A stretch of 64,000 bases of DNA from Campylobacter sp. LR291e (GTDB lineage Bacteria > Campylobacterota > Campylobacteria > Campylobacterales > Campylobacteraceae): positions 62,001 through 126,000 of the forward strand of contig NZ_VJNV01000026.1 in assembly GCF_008633915.1 (NCBI RefSeq), given 5' to 3'. Below are positions 26,806 through 36,362 of the stretch, piece by piece (position 1 is the first letter of the stretch; every line of letters starts with the position of its first letter). The notes under the pieces were generated by a model. The model was not told the DNA's origin and ran no database searches. It saw nothing but the letters and a program-made list of their open reading frames with translations. The position numbers and the translations under genes were made by a program.

Positions 26806-28467
26806 ATGGGTACAAAACTTAGCGAATTACAAAAAGAAAAAATAAGAGAAATTGATGATATAGCTAGTGTTTCTTTTAATCAAGAGCAAAAGGCAATCGC
26901 TAAGAAAATCATAGAAAATACGCCAGATTCGGATTTGCACGAAGTTTTTAATTTTATTACGCAAAGAGTAAAGCTAGGCTTTGTTTTTGATGAAGCGCCC
27001 GAGGTTAATCACGATGCGGTTTCTTTTGTAAGGGAAAATGAGAATCTTAATATCAATATCACGAATTTAGAAAATTTGGCTGGAAATATAGAGCATAAAC
27101 TCATTATTGGCGAAAATTATGATGCGCTTAAAAATTTATTAGTAACTCATTATGAAAAAATTGATGTAATTTATATCGACCCTCCTTATAACACAGAGGC
27201 GATGAAAGGTGATGGCAATGACTATAAAGATGAAATTAGCGCAAATAAATTTATTTATCGCGATAAATTCACGCGCAATGGTTGGCTAAATATGATGAAT
27301 GAGAGGCTTAAACTTGCTAGGAAACTACTAAAAGATAGCGGAGTGATATTTATCTCGATTGATGATAGAGAGCAAGCTTATCTCAAAGTGCTTTGTGATG
27401 AGATTTTTGGGGAGGAAAATTTTGTAGCGAATTTTATAGTGCAACACAACCCGCGCGGGAGAAGTTTAAGTAAAATTCTAGCACAAACACACGAATATTG
27501 CATTTCTTATTGTAGGGATTATAAGAATTTAAAGCCATTTTTGTTAAATAAAACTGATAAAAGTATTGCAGAATATAATAGGCAAGATGAAAAAGGCTTG
27601 TATCGTGAAATGCGTCTTATGAATGGCAACAGGAATTTTACAAGGCAAGAGCGCCCAAATCTATATTTCCCGCTTTATGTAAATCCGCAAAATTGTTTAG
27701 TTTCCACTCAACGAAATGAAAAATATACTGATGAAGTTTTTCCTATAAATTCATTTAATGTGGAGCAGTGTTGGACTTGGAGTAAAAACAAAATAGAAAG
27801 AGAGAATGATTTAATAGTAGCCAGAAAAAAGTCAAATGGCAAATGGGGGATTTATCGTAAAGATTATTTAAACGAAAATAGCAGTTTAACAAAAACAAAA
27901 ACTATTTTAGCTGATAAAATGTTTAATAATGAAAACGGGACAGAAACGATACGAAAAATTTTTAATGATAGTGTTTTTAGCACTCCCAAGCCTGTTGAAC
28001 TTATTAAATACCTTGTAAATTTTGTTCTACCACAATCAATTAGTCAATCCTCGCGCCCTATTATTCTAGACTTCTTTGCAGGCAGTGGCACTACCGCGCA
28101 AGCGGTTATGGAATTAAACGCCGAGGATGGAGGTAGAAGAGAGTGTATTTTGGTTACGAATAATGAAAATAACATCGCCATTAATGTTACACGCGAGAGA
28201 CTTTATCGTGTGATTAATGGCGAGGGGATTAATGGCGAATCTATAAAATGGCAATATTCTAAGGATAAAAAATGCCTTGAAGGAAATTCTGTTAGAGTTT
28301 TTGAAATAGAAACACACGAATTAAGTTTAAAGGATTTAGAAAAGGCTCAAGATTTAACAAACATTGCTAAAGGCGAATTACAAAAATTAAATCCTGAATA
28401 TGACATAAACGATGAGCTAAAAATATATAGTGAGCTTGCCTCGCTTAATCCACAAAAGGATAAGTAA
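26806..28467 (+). CDS. mod: Type III DNA methyltransferase (Mod), N6-adenine
   Basis: This 553-aa beta-class amino-methyltransferase has the catalytic motif IV DPPYN at residues 125-129 preceding the AdoMet-binding motif I DFFAGSGTTAQAV near 425. The long variable middle (about 210-400) is the target-recognition region. The motif order and the paired res gene make it a type III system. Codon use differs from the neighbours: CGC, GCG and GAG-rich stretches (for example around 26990-27000, 27450 and 28090) are common, which points to horizontal acquisition. I see no long homopolymer or tetranucleotide tract within it, so it is not obviously phase-variable. Confidence 0.93.
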   Translation: MGTKLSELQKEKIREIDDIASVSFNQEQKAIAKKIIENTPDSDLHEVFNFITQRVKLGFVFDEAPEVNHDAVSFVRENENLNINITNLENLAGNIEHKLIIGENYDALKNLLVTHYEKIDVIYIDPPYNTEAMKGDGNDYKDEISANKFIYRDKFTRNGWLNMMNERLKLARKLLKDSGVIFISIDDREQAYLKVLCDEIFGEENFVANFIVQHNPRGRSLSKILAQTHEYCISYCRDYKNLKPFLLNKTDKSIAEYNRQDEKGLYREMRLMNGNRNFTRQERPNLYFPLYVNPQNCLVSTQRNEKYTDEVFPINSFNVEQCWTWSKNKIERENDLIVARKKSNGKWGIYRKDYLNENSSLTKTKTILADKMFNNENGTETIRKIFNDSVFSTPKPVELIKYLVNFVLPQSISQSSRPIILDFFAGSGTTAQAVMELNAEDGGRRECILVTNNENNIAINVTRERLYRVINGEGINGESIKWQYSKDKKCLEGNSVRVFEIETHELSLKDLEKAQDLTNIAKGELQKLNPEYDINDELKIYSELASLNPQKDK

Positions 28468-30632
28468 TGCAACTGACAAACTTACAAGAACAAATGGTAG
28501 ATAATATTTTTGGATATTACAATCCACAAAATAAATCTATCGTTGAATTTAAATCCCCAACAGGTAGCGGCAAAACACTAATGGCAAGTAGCTTGATAGC
28601 CAGATTAATTGAGAGTGGCGATAGATTTATCTTTATCATTGCCACGCCAAGCTCGGCGGATTTGCCAAAAGCATTTGAATCCAAACTCAATCGCTATAAA
28701 ATAGACTTTAATGCGCACTTTGAAGTAGAATATATCAAGTCGCCCTCATCAAGCAAAAATGATAAAAGTGAATCTATCCCTATGATAAAACCAGAGCGAA
28801 ATAAGGTCTATATTTTTGGTAAGGCAAGCTTTGGCAAAAATAGAATCCTAAGCGAATATGGAATCATTGATGATTTTATAAAATCAAGCAAACAAAGTGG
28901 ATATAAAATAATTTATATAAGAGATGAGGCGCATATAGGGACAGATAAAGTGGATTCTAAAAGCGACAATAATTTTGAAAAATTATTAAACACTAGCGCA
29001 CATTTTATCCTCAAAATGACAGCAACACCTAGTTTTGAAAATGGGACTCATCAAGTGACAATGAGTGAAAAAGATTTAAATAATGAAACTTTAAATGATG
29101 GAAAATTTTTGCTTAAGACGAGTTTTGAATCCATATTAGATAATGATGTGAATGATAATGAAGTGCTAGAAACTTCAATAAAAAAATTTAAGGATATTCA
29201 ACAAGAATATAAAAATGCAAAAATAAGCATTAATCCTGCAATGCTAATACAAGTTGATAATGAGCCAAGTGATATGGAGAAAAAGGAGGCATATAGGAAA
29301 GAGTTAGAAAATATCAAAAAAGCTTTAAATGTGGCAAATTTATCATGGATTCAATATTTTGGTGATGATAAAGATTCAAATCGAGTATATAAGGATAATT
29401 TTAACCTCGAAAATATTACTAAAAATAATAATGATATAGATGTGATTATCTTTAAAATCGGACCTGCGACTGGCTGGGATATACCAAGGGCGTGTATGCT
29501 CGTGCAACTTCGCAATGTAAGCTCCACAAAACTAAACACTCAGACAATAGGTAGAATTAAACGCAATCCTTATCCAAATTTGGAGAAAAATGAAGTAACA
29601 GATAAATATTATTTATTTTCAAATTTTAGTGATAATGAAGTGGTGCAATATCAATATAAAGTAAGGGATAGATTCAAAGATGAGAAGTTTTTGCGTATCG
29701 AGGTAAGCAATGCAGAGGATTTAAAAGCGAGTGAAAATATCAGGGCTTTTAAAGAAAAAGTGCAAGAATATCTAAGCTGTGAAAGCAATAAAATAATGCA
29801 AAGAATTAATGCTAGATTTGTAAATGGCGTGTATAAGAAAATCGCAATGAATGTAGGTGCAAATGTGATTTATAGCAATATCACAAATGCTTTTGTATTT
29901 TTAAAAGAATATAAAAAACTTATTAATACGAATAAATTTTTGTATGACAATATCGCTGATAGTGTTAAGGAGTTTGCTAAAAAAAATAAGAAGCAAAGTG
30001 AATTTGTGATGACAATTTTGCTTGATGAGCTTAGAACTGATTTAAATAGCTTGTTAAAACAAACTAGAAAAATAAGCCCAAAATATGAGATAAAAGAGGA
30101 AAGTTATAATCCACTAGAATATAGAGAAATTTATAGCAAAGAAGAAGGAGAAAAAATAAATAAGGAGTATTTATTTGATATAAAATCAAAAAATGGAAAT
30201 AGACAAATACTAGATTCTAAGCCAGAAAGAATAATCTATGATAAGTTATTTGATAGTGAAGCAATAAAAATTTGGGCTAAGAATCTAACTACCTCAAATA
30301 TTTATGGAGAATATTTAGATGATGAAAATAGCATAAAAAGAAGTTATTTTGACTTTATTGTGCTATTTGAAAATGGAGTTTATTTATATATCGAAGTCAA
30401 AAGCAATGAAAAAGATATAGATTCTAATAAAACTAAACTTTTAGAAAGTGCGTATGATGATTATTTTAAAAACACTAAAGAAACATTATTTGAGAAAAAA
30501 CTTGTAATTATGTTATGTAGAGTAGATAGTAAAAAAATTTATAGTAAGGTCTTTTATAATGAAAAACAATTTAAAGAAGATTTAAATAAGCTTGATTTTG
30601 AAGAACAAATCAAAGCAATATCACAAAATTAA
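28467..30632 (+). CDS. res: Type III restriction endonuclease subunit (Res)
   Basis: A 721-aa superfamily 2 helicase-nuclease. Walker A is SPTGSGKTLMA (30-40), the DEAH box is at residues 153-156 (RDEAH), motif III is KMTATPS and motif VI-like is TQTIGRIKRNPYP. The C-terminal nuclease has SKPERIIYDKLF followed by FDFIVLFENGVYLYIEVKS, a PD-(D/E)XK core. It is shorter than many Res subunits (often around 900-1000 aa) but has all expected parts. Its ATG overlaps the mod stop by one base. It cuts DNA after ATP-driven communication between unmethylated Mod sites. Confidence 0.92.
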   Translation: MQLTNLQEQMVDNIFGYYNPQNKSIVEFKSPTGSGKTLMASSLIARLIESGDRFIFIIATPSSADLPKAFESKLNRYKIDFNAHFEVEYIKSPSSSKNDKSESIPMIKPERNKVYIFGKASFGKNRILSEYGIIDDFIKSSKQSGYKIIYIRDEAHIGTDKVDSKSDNNFEKLLNTSAHFILKMTATPSFENGTHQVTMSEKDLNNETLNDGKFLLKTSFESILDNDVNDNEVLETSIKKFKDIQQEYKNAKISINPAMLIQVDNEPSDMEKKEAYRKELENIKKALNVANLSWIQYFGDDKDSNRVYKDNFNLENITKNNNDIDVIIFKIGPATGWDIPRACMLVQLRNVSSTKLNTQTIGRIKRNPYPNLEKNEVTDKYYLFSNFSDNEVVQYQYKVRDRFKDEKFLRIEVSNAEDLKASENIRAFKEKVQEYLSCESNKIMQRINARFVNGVYKKIAMNVGANVIYSNITNAFVFLKEYKKLINTNKFLYDNIADSVKEFAKKNKKQSEFVMTILLDELRTDLNSLLKQTRKISPKYEIKEESYNPLEYREIYSKEEGEKINKEYLFDIKSKNGNRQILDSKPERIIYDKLFDSEAIKIWAKNLTTSNIYGEYLDDENSIKRSYFDFIVLFENGVYLYIEVKSNEKDIDSNKTKLLESAYDDYFKNTKETLFEKKLVIMLCRVDSKKIYSKVFYNEKQFKEDLNKLDFEEQIKAISQN

Positions 30633-30645
30633 ATTGCTTATAAGA

Positions 30646-31023
30646 CTACTCAAATTCCTTAAAATCAATAATAAAATTTTTAAGCAATAATCCGTCGCTT
30701 TTACATTTAATAGCTGTTTTAATGGCGTTTAAATCATTTGCTAAAAATAAAGTTTTTGTATCAAAGAGGTAAAACTGGGCTATTTTACTAAGTTTTTTAC
30801 TTAATTTTTTATCATCACTTATTATAAATTCAATATTTAAAGCATTGCAAAGAATAGCCTCATTAATATTTTTAACATAGATTGCACATTTAATATTAAG
30901 AGTCTTTGCTAGTAAAAGTTTTTTTTCATCAAAGCTAAAACAATTGATTTTTTCCTTATCAAAATCCTTTTGAAAAAAAATAAATTCATCACTTTTTATA
31001 AGTTTATGTCCAAAAATAAGCAT
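30646..31023 (-). CDS. Hypothetical protein (125 aa) downstream of radA
   Basis: A small, Lys-rich protein (MLIFGHKLIKSDEFIFF...) with alternating short strands and helices, no signal peptide and no catalytic motif. It starts 1 base after the radA stop on the same strand, so it is co-transcribed with radA. It ends only 13 bp from the convergent res gene, which marks the right edge of the acquired RM segment. Function unknown. Confidence 0.72.
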   Translation of the reverse strand: MLIFGHKLIKSDEFIFFQKDFDKEKINCFSFDEKKLLLAKTLNIKCAIYVKNINEAILCNALNIEFIISDDKKLSKKLSKIAQFYLFDTKTLFLANDLNAIKTAIKCKSDGLLLKNFIIDFKEFE

Positions 31024-31024
31024 C

Positions 31025-32362
31025 TTACATCCATTCTATAACTTGACTTAATTCACTTGTTACAAAACATTTTAAGCCCATGTCTTGTAAAGGTTTTACT
31101 GGAATTATAGCATTTTTAAATTTTTGCATACTGGCTTCTTTTAAGCGAATATCAAGGCTAAAAACATCTCTAATTTCACCATTTAAGCTAAGTTCTCCTA
31201 TAAAAACGCTATCCTTGCTTAGTGGTCTATTTTTAAAGCTTGAAATTATCGCAGCCACCACGGCTAAGTCAGCGGCGGTTTCTGTAATTTTCACGCCTCC
31301 ACTTACATTTATAAAAACATCATAATGACCCAAGGGGATATTAAGCTTTCTTTCAAGTAAGGCTATAAGCATATCTAGCCTATTTTTTTCATAGCCCGTG
31401 CTACTTCGTTTAGGATAAGAACTTTCACAAACAAGGGCTTGAATTTCTAAGATTAACGCCCTACTTCCTTCCATAACAACGCCTAAGGCACTACCTGAAA
31501 CTGCCTTTCCTCTTGTAAAAAAACGTTTTGCTATGTTTTTTGCAGATATTAAGCCCTTTGAACTCATTTCAAAAATTCCTACCTCGCTAGTTCCTCCAAA
31601 GCGATTTTTAAAGCCACGAAGTAAGCGAATTTCTCGGTTTGCATCGCCTTCAAAGTAAAGTACCACATCAACCATATGTTCTAAAACTCTTGGTCCTGCA
31701 ATGCTACCATCCTTTGTGATATGTCCTATTATAAAAGTAGAAATATTTTCTGCCTTGCTTAAACGCATTAATTCAAAGGTTATCTCTCTAACCTGACTTA
31801 TGCTACCAGCAACTGAACTTATCTTGTTAGAATAAATTGTTTGAATTGAATCAACTATTAAAATTTCATACTTATTTTTATGAAGTTCTTCTAGGATATT
31901 TTCTAAGCAAAGTTCAGTTAAAAGATACAAATTTTCAGTATTTGCATCAAGTCTATCAGCACGGAGTTTAATTTGAGATTTACTTTCTTCCCCACTTACA
32001 TAAAGTACTTTTTTTCCATTTTTAGCTAAATTTGATGCTATTTTAAGCAAAAGCGTGGATTTACCAACACCGGGGCTACCACCTATTAAAACTAAAGAAC
32101 CTTCTACTAAGCCACCACCTAAAACTATGTTAAGCTCGTCATCTTCTGTGCTTATTCTACTAAAATTTTCTAATTCTATATCTTTTATGCAAACTGCCAC
32201 ACTAGGCTTTAAGCTTGCATTTGCGATTTCTTTTAAAACTTGAATTTGGGCTTGATTTAATTCTACAAAACTATCCCAAGCACCACAATCAGGGCACTTT
32301 CCTAGCCATTTGCTTTGCTGATTGCCACAGGCTTCGCATTCAAAAATAACCTTTTTAGCCAT
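31025..32362 (-). CDS. radA: DNA repair protein RadA (Sms)
   Basis: This 445-aa protein has an N-terminal zinc finger (Cys9, Cys12, Cys23, Cys26), a RecA-like ATPase with Walker A GGSPGVGKST (94-103), the RadA-specific KNRFGG motif, and a C-terminal Lon-protease-like domain. It promotes branch migration in recombination. Standard length and complete. Confidence 0.96.
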   Translation of the reverse strand: MAKKVIFECEACGNQQSKWLGKCPDCGAWDSFVELNQAQIQVLKEIANASLKPSVAVCIKDIELENFSRISTEDDELNIVLGGGLVEGSLVLIGGSPGVGKSTLLLKIASNLAKNGKKVLYVSGEESKSQIKLRADRLDANTENLYLLTELCLENILEELHKNKYEILIVDSIQTIYSNKISSVAGSISQVREITFELMRLSKAENISTFIIGHITKDGSIAGPRVLEHMVDVVLYFEGDANREIRLLRGFKNRFGGTSEVGIFEMSSKGLISAKNIAKRFFTRGKAVSGSALGVVMEGSRALILEIQALVCESSYPKRSSTGYEKNRLDMLIALLERKLNIPLGHYDVFINVSGGVKITETAADLAVVAAIISSFKNRPLSKDSVFIGELSLNGEIRDVFSLDIRLKEASMQKFKNAIIPVKPLQDMGLKCFVTSELSQVIEWM

Positions 32363-32451
32363 AACTTTCCATTTTTACACTAATTTTAAAAATTTTAACA
32401 TAAATTATTTAATATAAATTTTCATCTAAGTTTTATTTAATAATATAAAAG

Positions 32452-32457
32452 TATAAT
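32452..32457 (+). promoter_or_regulatory. -10 box (TATAAT) of the nitrilase gene
   Basis: TATAAT lies 38 bases before ATG 32495, in an A/T-rich region between divergent radA and the nitrilase gene. The ribosome site is weak (ACGGATGG). Confidence 0.55.
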
Positions 32458-32494
32458 CTTTATTACAAAATTAAAATAAAAAAACGGATGGTAA

Positions 32495-33361
32495 ATGAGT
32501 AAAATTTTAAAGGTAGCTCTAATTCAATTTTCACCGATATCTTACGACAGAAAAGCCAATCTTAAAAAATCCTTAAATTTAGCAAAAAACGCACTTGAAG
32601 ACGGGGCAAAAATCGTTCTTTTTCCTGAGCTTTTTGATAGTGGTTATTGTATTGAGGATAGGGATAAAGAATTCGGGCTTGATTTTAGCAAAAATGAAAT
32701 TTTTTCTAAGCTTTTAGAACTTGCTAAAACATATAAGGCTTATATGATAGCTTGTAGCATAGAAAAGGTAAAATCAAAGCTTTATGATACTGCCTATGTA
32801 ATTGGCAAAAAAGGCATTTTAGGCAAATATAGAAAAATTTATCTTTGGGGCGATGAGATAAAAAGATTTAAAAGTGGAAATGAATATCCTGTTTTTAAGC
32901 TTAATTTTGATGAATTTAGTGTTAAGGTAGGTTTGCAAATTTGCTATGAGATAGGCTTTGGCGAGGGGGCTAGATTTTTAGCATTAAAGGGGGCTGAAAT
33001 TCTTTGTTATATGGCTGCCTTTGGAAAAGCTAGAAACTATGTTTGGGACCTTGCTAGTAAGGCAAGAGCTCTTGAAAATGGGCAATTTATTCTAGCTTGC
33101 AATAGAAGTGGAAGCGAGATTTCAAAATTAAGTCAAGAAGAACTTTTATTTGCAGGAAATTCAAGGATAATTAATCCAAAAGGAGAAATTTTAGGAAAAA
33201 TTACTCAAAAAGAAGGTGTGTTAATAAGGGAAATAGACTTAGAAGAAGTTGCTATTCAAAGGGAGAATTTGCCTTATCTTAAAGATATAGATTTAAAACT
33301 TAATAGCAAAATCTTAAAAAAAATTATCAAGGAGAAAAAATGGCTAAAAAAGAAATTTTAG
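32495..33361 (+). CDS. Nitrilase-superfamily carbon-nitrogen hydrolase
   Basis: This 288-aa protein carries the Glu-Lys-Cys triad: Glu45 ([11 protein letters not shown]), Lys114 (GKYRKIYLW) and Cys150 ([12 protein letters not shown]). It hydrolyses an amide such as a carbamoyl or omega-amide. The final 22 bases overlap the start of a polysaccharide deacetylase in another frame, so both are translated from one mRNA. The pairing hints at a joint pathway, perhaps deacylation of N-substituted compounds, but the substrate is unknown. Confidence 0.88.
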   Translation: MSKILKVALIQFSPISYDRKANLKKSLNLAKNALEDGAKIVLFPELFDSGYCIEDRDKEFGLDFSKNEIFSKLLELAKTYKAYMIACSIEKVKSKLYDTAYVIGKKGILGKYRKIYLWGDEIKRFKSGNEYPVFKLNFDEFSVKVGLQICYEIGFGEGARFLALKGAEILCYMAAFGKARNYVWDLASKARALENGQFILACNRSGSEISKLSQEELLFAGNSRIINPKGEILGKITQKEGVLIREIDLEEVAIQRENLPYLKDIDLKLNSKILKKIIKEKKWLKKKF

Positions 33362-34221
33362 TTGGTTATGGTGTAGATATTGATGCTGTTGCAGGTTGGC
33401 TTGGAAGTTACGGGGGCGAGGATTCTCCCGATGATATTTCAAGAGGTCTTTTTGCTGGTGAGATTGGAATTCCTAGGCTTTTAAAACTCTTTAAAAAATA
33501 CAAAATTAAAGCTACTTGGTTTTCTCCAGGGCATTCTATTGAAACTTTCCCTGAACAAATGCAAATGATAGTTGATTCAGGGCATGAAATAGGGGCACAC
33601 GGATATTCTCATGAAAATCCTATAGCTATGAGTGCTAAGCAAGAAGAAGATGTGTTGCTTAAAAATATAGAATTGATAGAAAAATTAACAGGCAAAAAGC
33701 CAACTGGTTATGTAGCACCTTGGTGGGAATTTTCAAATATTACAAATGAGCTTTTATTAAAACATGGTATAAAATACGACCATAGTCTTATGCATAATGA
33801 TTTTACTCCTTATTATGTAAGGGTTGGGGATAAATGGACTAAGATTGATTATAGTGGCGAGGCTAAGGATTGGATGAAACCTTTGATTAGAGGGGAAGAA
33901 ACTGATTTAGTAGAAATTCCTGCTAATTGGTATTTAGATGATTTGCCTCCTATGATGTTTATTAAAAAATCTCCAAACAGCTTTGGTTTCATTTCTCCAA
34001 GAGATATTGGCAAAATGTGGATTGACCAGTTTGATTGGGTATATGAAAATATGGATTATGCAGTATTTCCTATGACAATTCACCCTGATGTAAGTGGCAG
34101 ACCTCAGGTTTTATTAATGCATGAAAGAATCATTAAACATATAAATAAACATAGTGGCGTTAAATGGGTAACACTTGATACTATGGCTAATCATTTCTTA
34201 AAACACTTTCCTAGAAAATAA
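33340..34221 (+). CDS. Polysaccharide deacetylase-family protein (PuuE/HP0310-like)
   Basis: This 293-aa NodB-homology protein has metal ligands Asp13/Asp15 (GVDIDA) and His87/His91 (HGYSHEN), with [10 protein letters not shown] and [10 protein letters not shown] as later motifs. It lacks a signal peptide, so it is cytoplasmic. It resembles the H. pylori HP0310 group, reported as a peptidoglycan deacetylase-like protein, and PuuE allantoinases. The substrate is undecided. The ribosome site AAGGAG lies inside the nitrilase gene. A strong terminator follows directly. Confidence 0.88.
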   Translation: MAKKEILVGYGVDIDAVAGWLGSYGGEDSPDDISRGLFAGEIGIPRLLKLFKKYKIKATWFSPGHSIETFPEQMQMIVDSGHEIGAHGYSHENPIAMSAKQEEDVLLKNIELIEKLTGKKPTGYVAPWWEFSNITNELLLKHGIKYDHSLMHNDFTPYYVRVGDKWTKIDYSGEAKDWMKPLIRGEETDLVEIPANWYLDDLPPMMFIKKSPNSFGFISPRDIGKMWIDQFDWVYENMDYAVFPMTIHPDVSGRPQVLLMHERIIKHINKHSGVKWVTLDTMANHFLKHFPRK

Positions 34222-34249
34222 ACTTTGCCCCTTTGGGCAAAGTGCTTTT
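34222..34249 (+). terminator. Rho-independent terminator after the deacetylase
   Basis: A perfect 9-bp stem (ACTTTGCCC at 34222-34230, GGGCAAAGT at 34235-34243) with a 4-base loop is followed by GCTTTTT. It closes the nitrilase-deacetylase operon and marks the left boundary of the pseudogene region. Confidence 0.88.
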
Positions 34250-34381
34250 TAATCACTAACTTAAAAATGTAATAAATTTATATAATATAGCAATATATTT
34301 AAATATAAAATTAAATTTTTTAAAATAAAAATGATACTTGTGTTATGATTTAAATTTGACTTTAAAATAATATAAAAGTAT

Positions 34382-34406
34382 TAAAATTTAAAAAATCAGC
34401 CTATAA
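34382..34406 (+). promoter_or_regulatory. Sigma-28-like promoter of decayed gene A
   Basis: TAAA at 34382-34385, a 13-base spacer, and GCCTATAA at 34399-34406 (one mismatch to the flagellar GCCGATAA). The former start of gene A is 25 bases further on, behind AAAGGA. An equivalent arrangement precedes homologous gene C. Confidence 0.45.
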
Positions 34407-34430
34407 ATAAAAATTTATAAAGGATATAAA

Positions 34431-35124
34431 ATAATAAATATAAATTCTAGTTTAGATTATAGTCCTATTATCTCAAACACTCAAATTAAACAAGAAAATA
34501 ATTTAGAAGTACAAAATCAATCAAATATTAAAGAACCTGATTATCGTGGTAAAAAATTAGATATAAATATTAGAATTTTAGGACCTTATAAGAATATAGA
34601 TGAAAAACAAATGCAATCTTTTAATATTTTTTTATGAAAGAAAATGAGTTAAAAGACCCTAATAAAATAGAAAAATCATCCTTTAAAAATATTCTTAGCA
34701 ATGATTTTATAGGTTTAGATAGAGAAAAAACTAAATTACAAGCTTATGTTTCTATGCTATTAGTTTTAAACTTGATTCTAGTATAACACAAAAAGCAAAT
34801 GATTTTATAAATGAATTTAATGAACTTATAAAAGAAGATTTAAGCCTTGATGAATTTAAAGAAAAATATCTTGATTTTAAACAAAGGCATGATGAATTTG
34901 TGCAAGAGTTTGAAGTGGCAATGGGAGATAATTTAGTTGTTAAAGATACTAAAAATTTCGTGCCTATACAAGCTAAAAGTACTCAAACTTACACAAGAGA
35001 TAATTTAATAAAAGATTTTTTCTTAAATTTCTTAGAAAATGAAAAAAGCAAAGAAACAAGTATAATAGAACTTTTAGAAAATTTGCATAATATAGATGAT
35101 TTTAAGATTGATATAAAAACTTAG
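34431..35124 (+). pseudogene. Decayed copy A of a Cj0814-like secreted-protein family
   Basis: An AAAGGA ribosome site is followed at the right distance by ATA instead of ATG (34431-34433). The frame then reads INSSLDYSPIISNTQIKQEN and breaks at TGA near 34635 and again near 34785. The last segment ends in STQTYTRDNLIKDFFLNFLE and FKIDIKT. That end is nearly the same as the end of copy C at 40871. No signal peptide; Asn/Ser/Thr-rich N-terminus. Copies B and C share the family. I recall Campylobacter proteins of this type being called Cj0814-family, flagellum-dependent secreted, but did not search. Confidence 0.75.
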
Positions 35125-35177
35125 GTTTATAAATAAAAATAAATTTTAAATTACAATCAAAGCACTTTGCAAAGATT

Positions 35178-35713
35178 TCAAAACGCTTCATTATGTACAA
35201 GGTTCATATTTAAATCACTTTCTTTATAGGCTGCTTTCATTTCGTTTTTTTCACCTATTGCGATAAGATTAAAAATGGTATAGCCATTTGGTTTTTTAAG
35301 TAAGTTGCAAATTTCTTCATCAGAGATCTCATATCACCCTATTCTATTTCGAATTTATACCCAACAAGTACCAAGATTATATTATTCGGTAGCTAAAAGT
35401 ATATATGTTGATACGATAGCCCCATCTTCTATCCAAAATCACTTTGCCTTTTATCAGCCGTTTTTACCATTACTACTATTACGCTATCAGCCCCATTGAT
35501 TTGAGAACCACCAAATGTTTTACACTCACCTATTTTATAAATAATATCTTTATTTCTAACAACTACAAATTCCACGCCCTTATACCCAAAAGAAGTTGGC
35601 ACGCTAAGTGCTATTTATATAATATCATTTATAATATAATTATCAATTCGCGTATTTTTATAGCTTCTTATAGAATGTTTTTTTAATGCAAGTGCAAATA
35701 AGTTATTTTTCAT
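35178..35713 (-). pseudogene. Nitroreductase-family pseudogene
   Basis: ATG at 35713 behind AAAAGGAAAA opens a frame beginning MKNNLFALALKKHSIRSYKN, the FMN-binding start of nitroreductases (HSIRxY). It is interrupted by an in-frame stop after about 33 codons. A frameshift then comes near WIEDGA, where the W-I-E-D-G stretch is in another frame, and further stops follow around the cofactor region (YNLGTCWV). The C-terminal IGEKNEMKAAYKESDLNMNLVHNEAF is readable again, ending at TGA 35178-35180. Family assignment is clear; function is lost. Confidence 0.82.
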
Positions 35714-35754
35714 TTGATTTTTCCTTTTTAAAATTTTATCGCAAATGATAAATT

Positions 35755-36351
35755 TTAAAGTATAAAGATTAATAAGCTAAAAGACTTAAAATCAAAATTC
35801 AAAGATTTAGAAATGTCAAGTAAAAATTTTGATTTTTTCTTTGGGGCTATGATTGGGGTATAACAACCATTATTATACCTGTCCCATATGCTAAAAAACT
35901 GATTTTTAGAACTAAAATATTCGCCATGACTTAGGTCAAGTGCTTGTAAATAATTACCCTTGTGATTTATAATTACTATAAAATCTGGATAACGTGGGTC
36001 ATCTTATATTTTTAATAAAATAAGAATATTTAAAAGCTGATTTAAAATTTCTTTATTGGTTTTATAAGAATTACTTTTAAAACCTAATTTTTTAGATATA
36101 TCTTTTAATTCTGCAAAACTTAGCTTATCTGTGTATAAATCTTTTGAATTTATCATTTGTAAAATATCAAGTTCGCTAAAAGTGCTATTATCAATTAAAT
36201 TAAAAATAGTAGTTAATGACGTAGCACCGCAACTTTCTTCATAATTTTACCTTATCACCCTTTCATTTTTAATTTCTTGATAAGATTTAACGATAAAATC
36301 AGCTTTTAAAAGATTAATACTTATAAAAAAATATAATAAAATATACTTTCA
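35755..36351 (-). pseudogene. Periplasmic C39-type (double-glycine) peptidase, inactivated
   Basis: Translation of the minus strand gives a hydrophobic N-terminus like a signal peptide (KYILLYFFISINLLKADF) without a usable start codon. The Cys-peptidase region reads YEESCGATSLTTIFNLI, with the presumed nucleophile at 36229-36231, followed by FSELDILQMIN, KLSFAELKDISKKLGFKS and FIVIINHKGNYLQALDLSHGEYF. This is the C39 peptidase plan. Two stop codons interrupt it: TAA at 36247-36249, just where C39 enzymes carry the oxyanion Gln, and TAA at 36004-36006. The position before the FIVII strand, normally the catalytic His, reads Asp (35983-35985). It is dead three times over. Confidence 0.75.
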
Positions 36352-36362
36352 ACCTACACCTT

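Noticed and set aside
35305-35686. Plus-strand open frames of 64 and 80 codons
   Set aside because: They lie antisense to the readable nitroreductase pseudogene, have no ribosome site and no family features.
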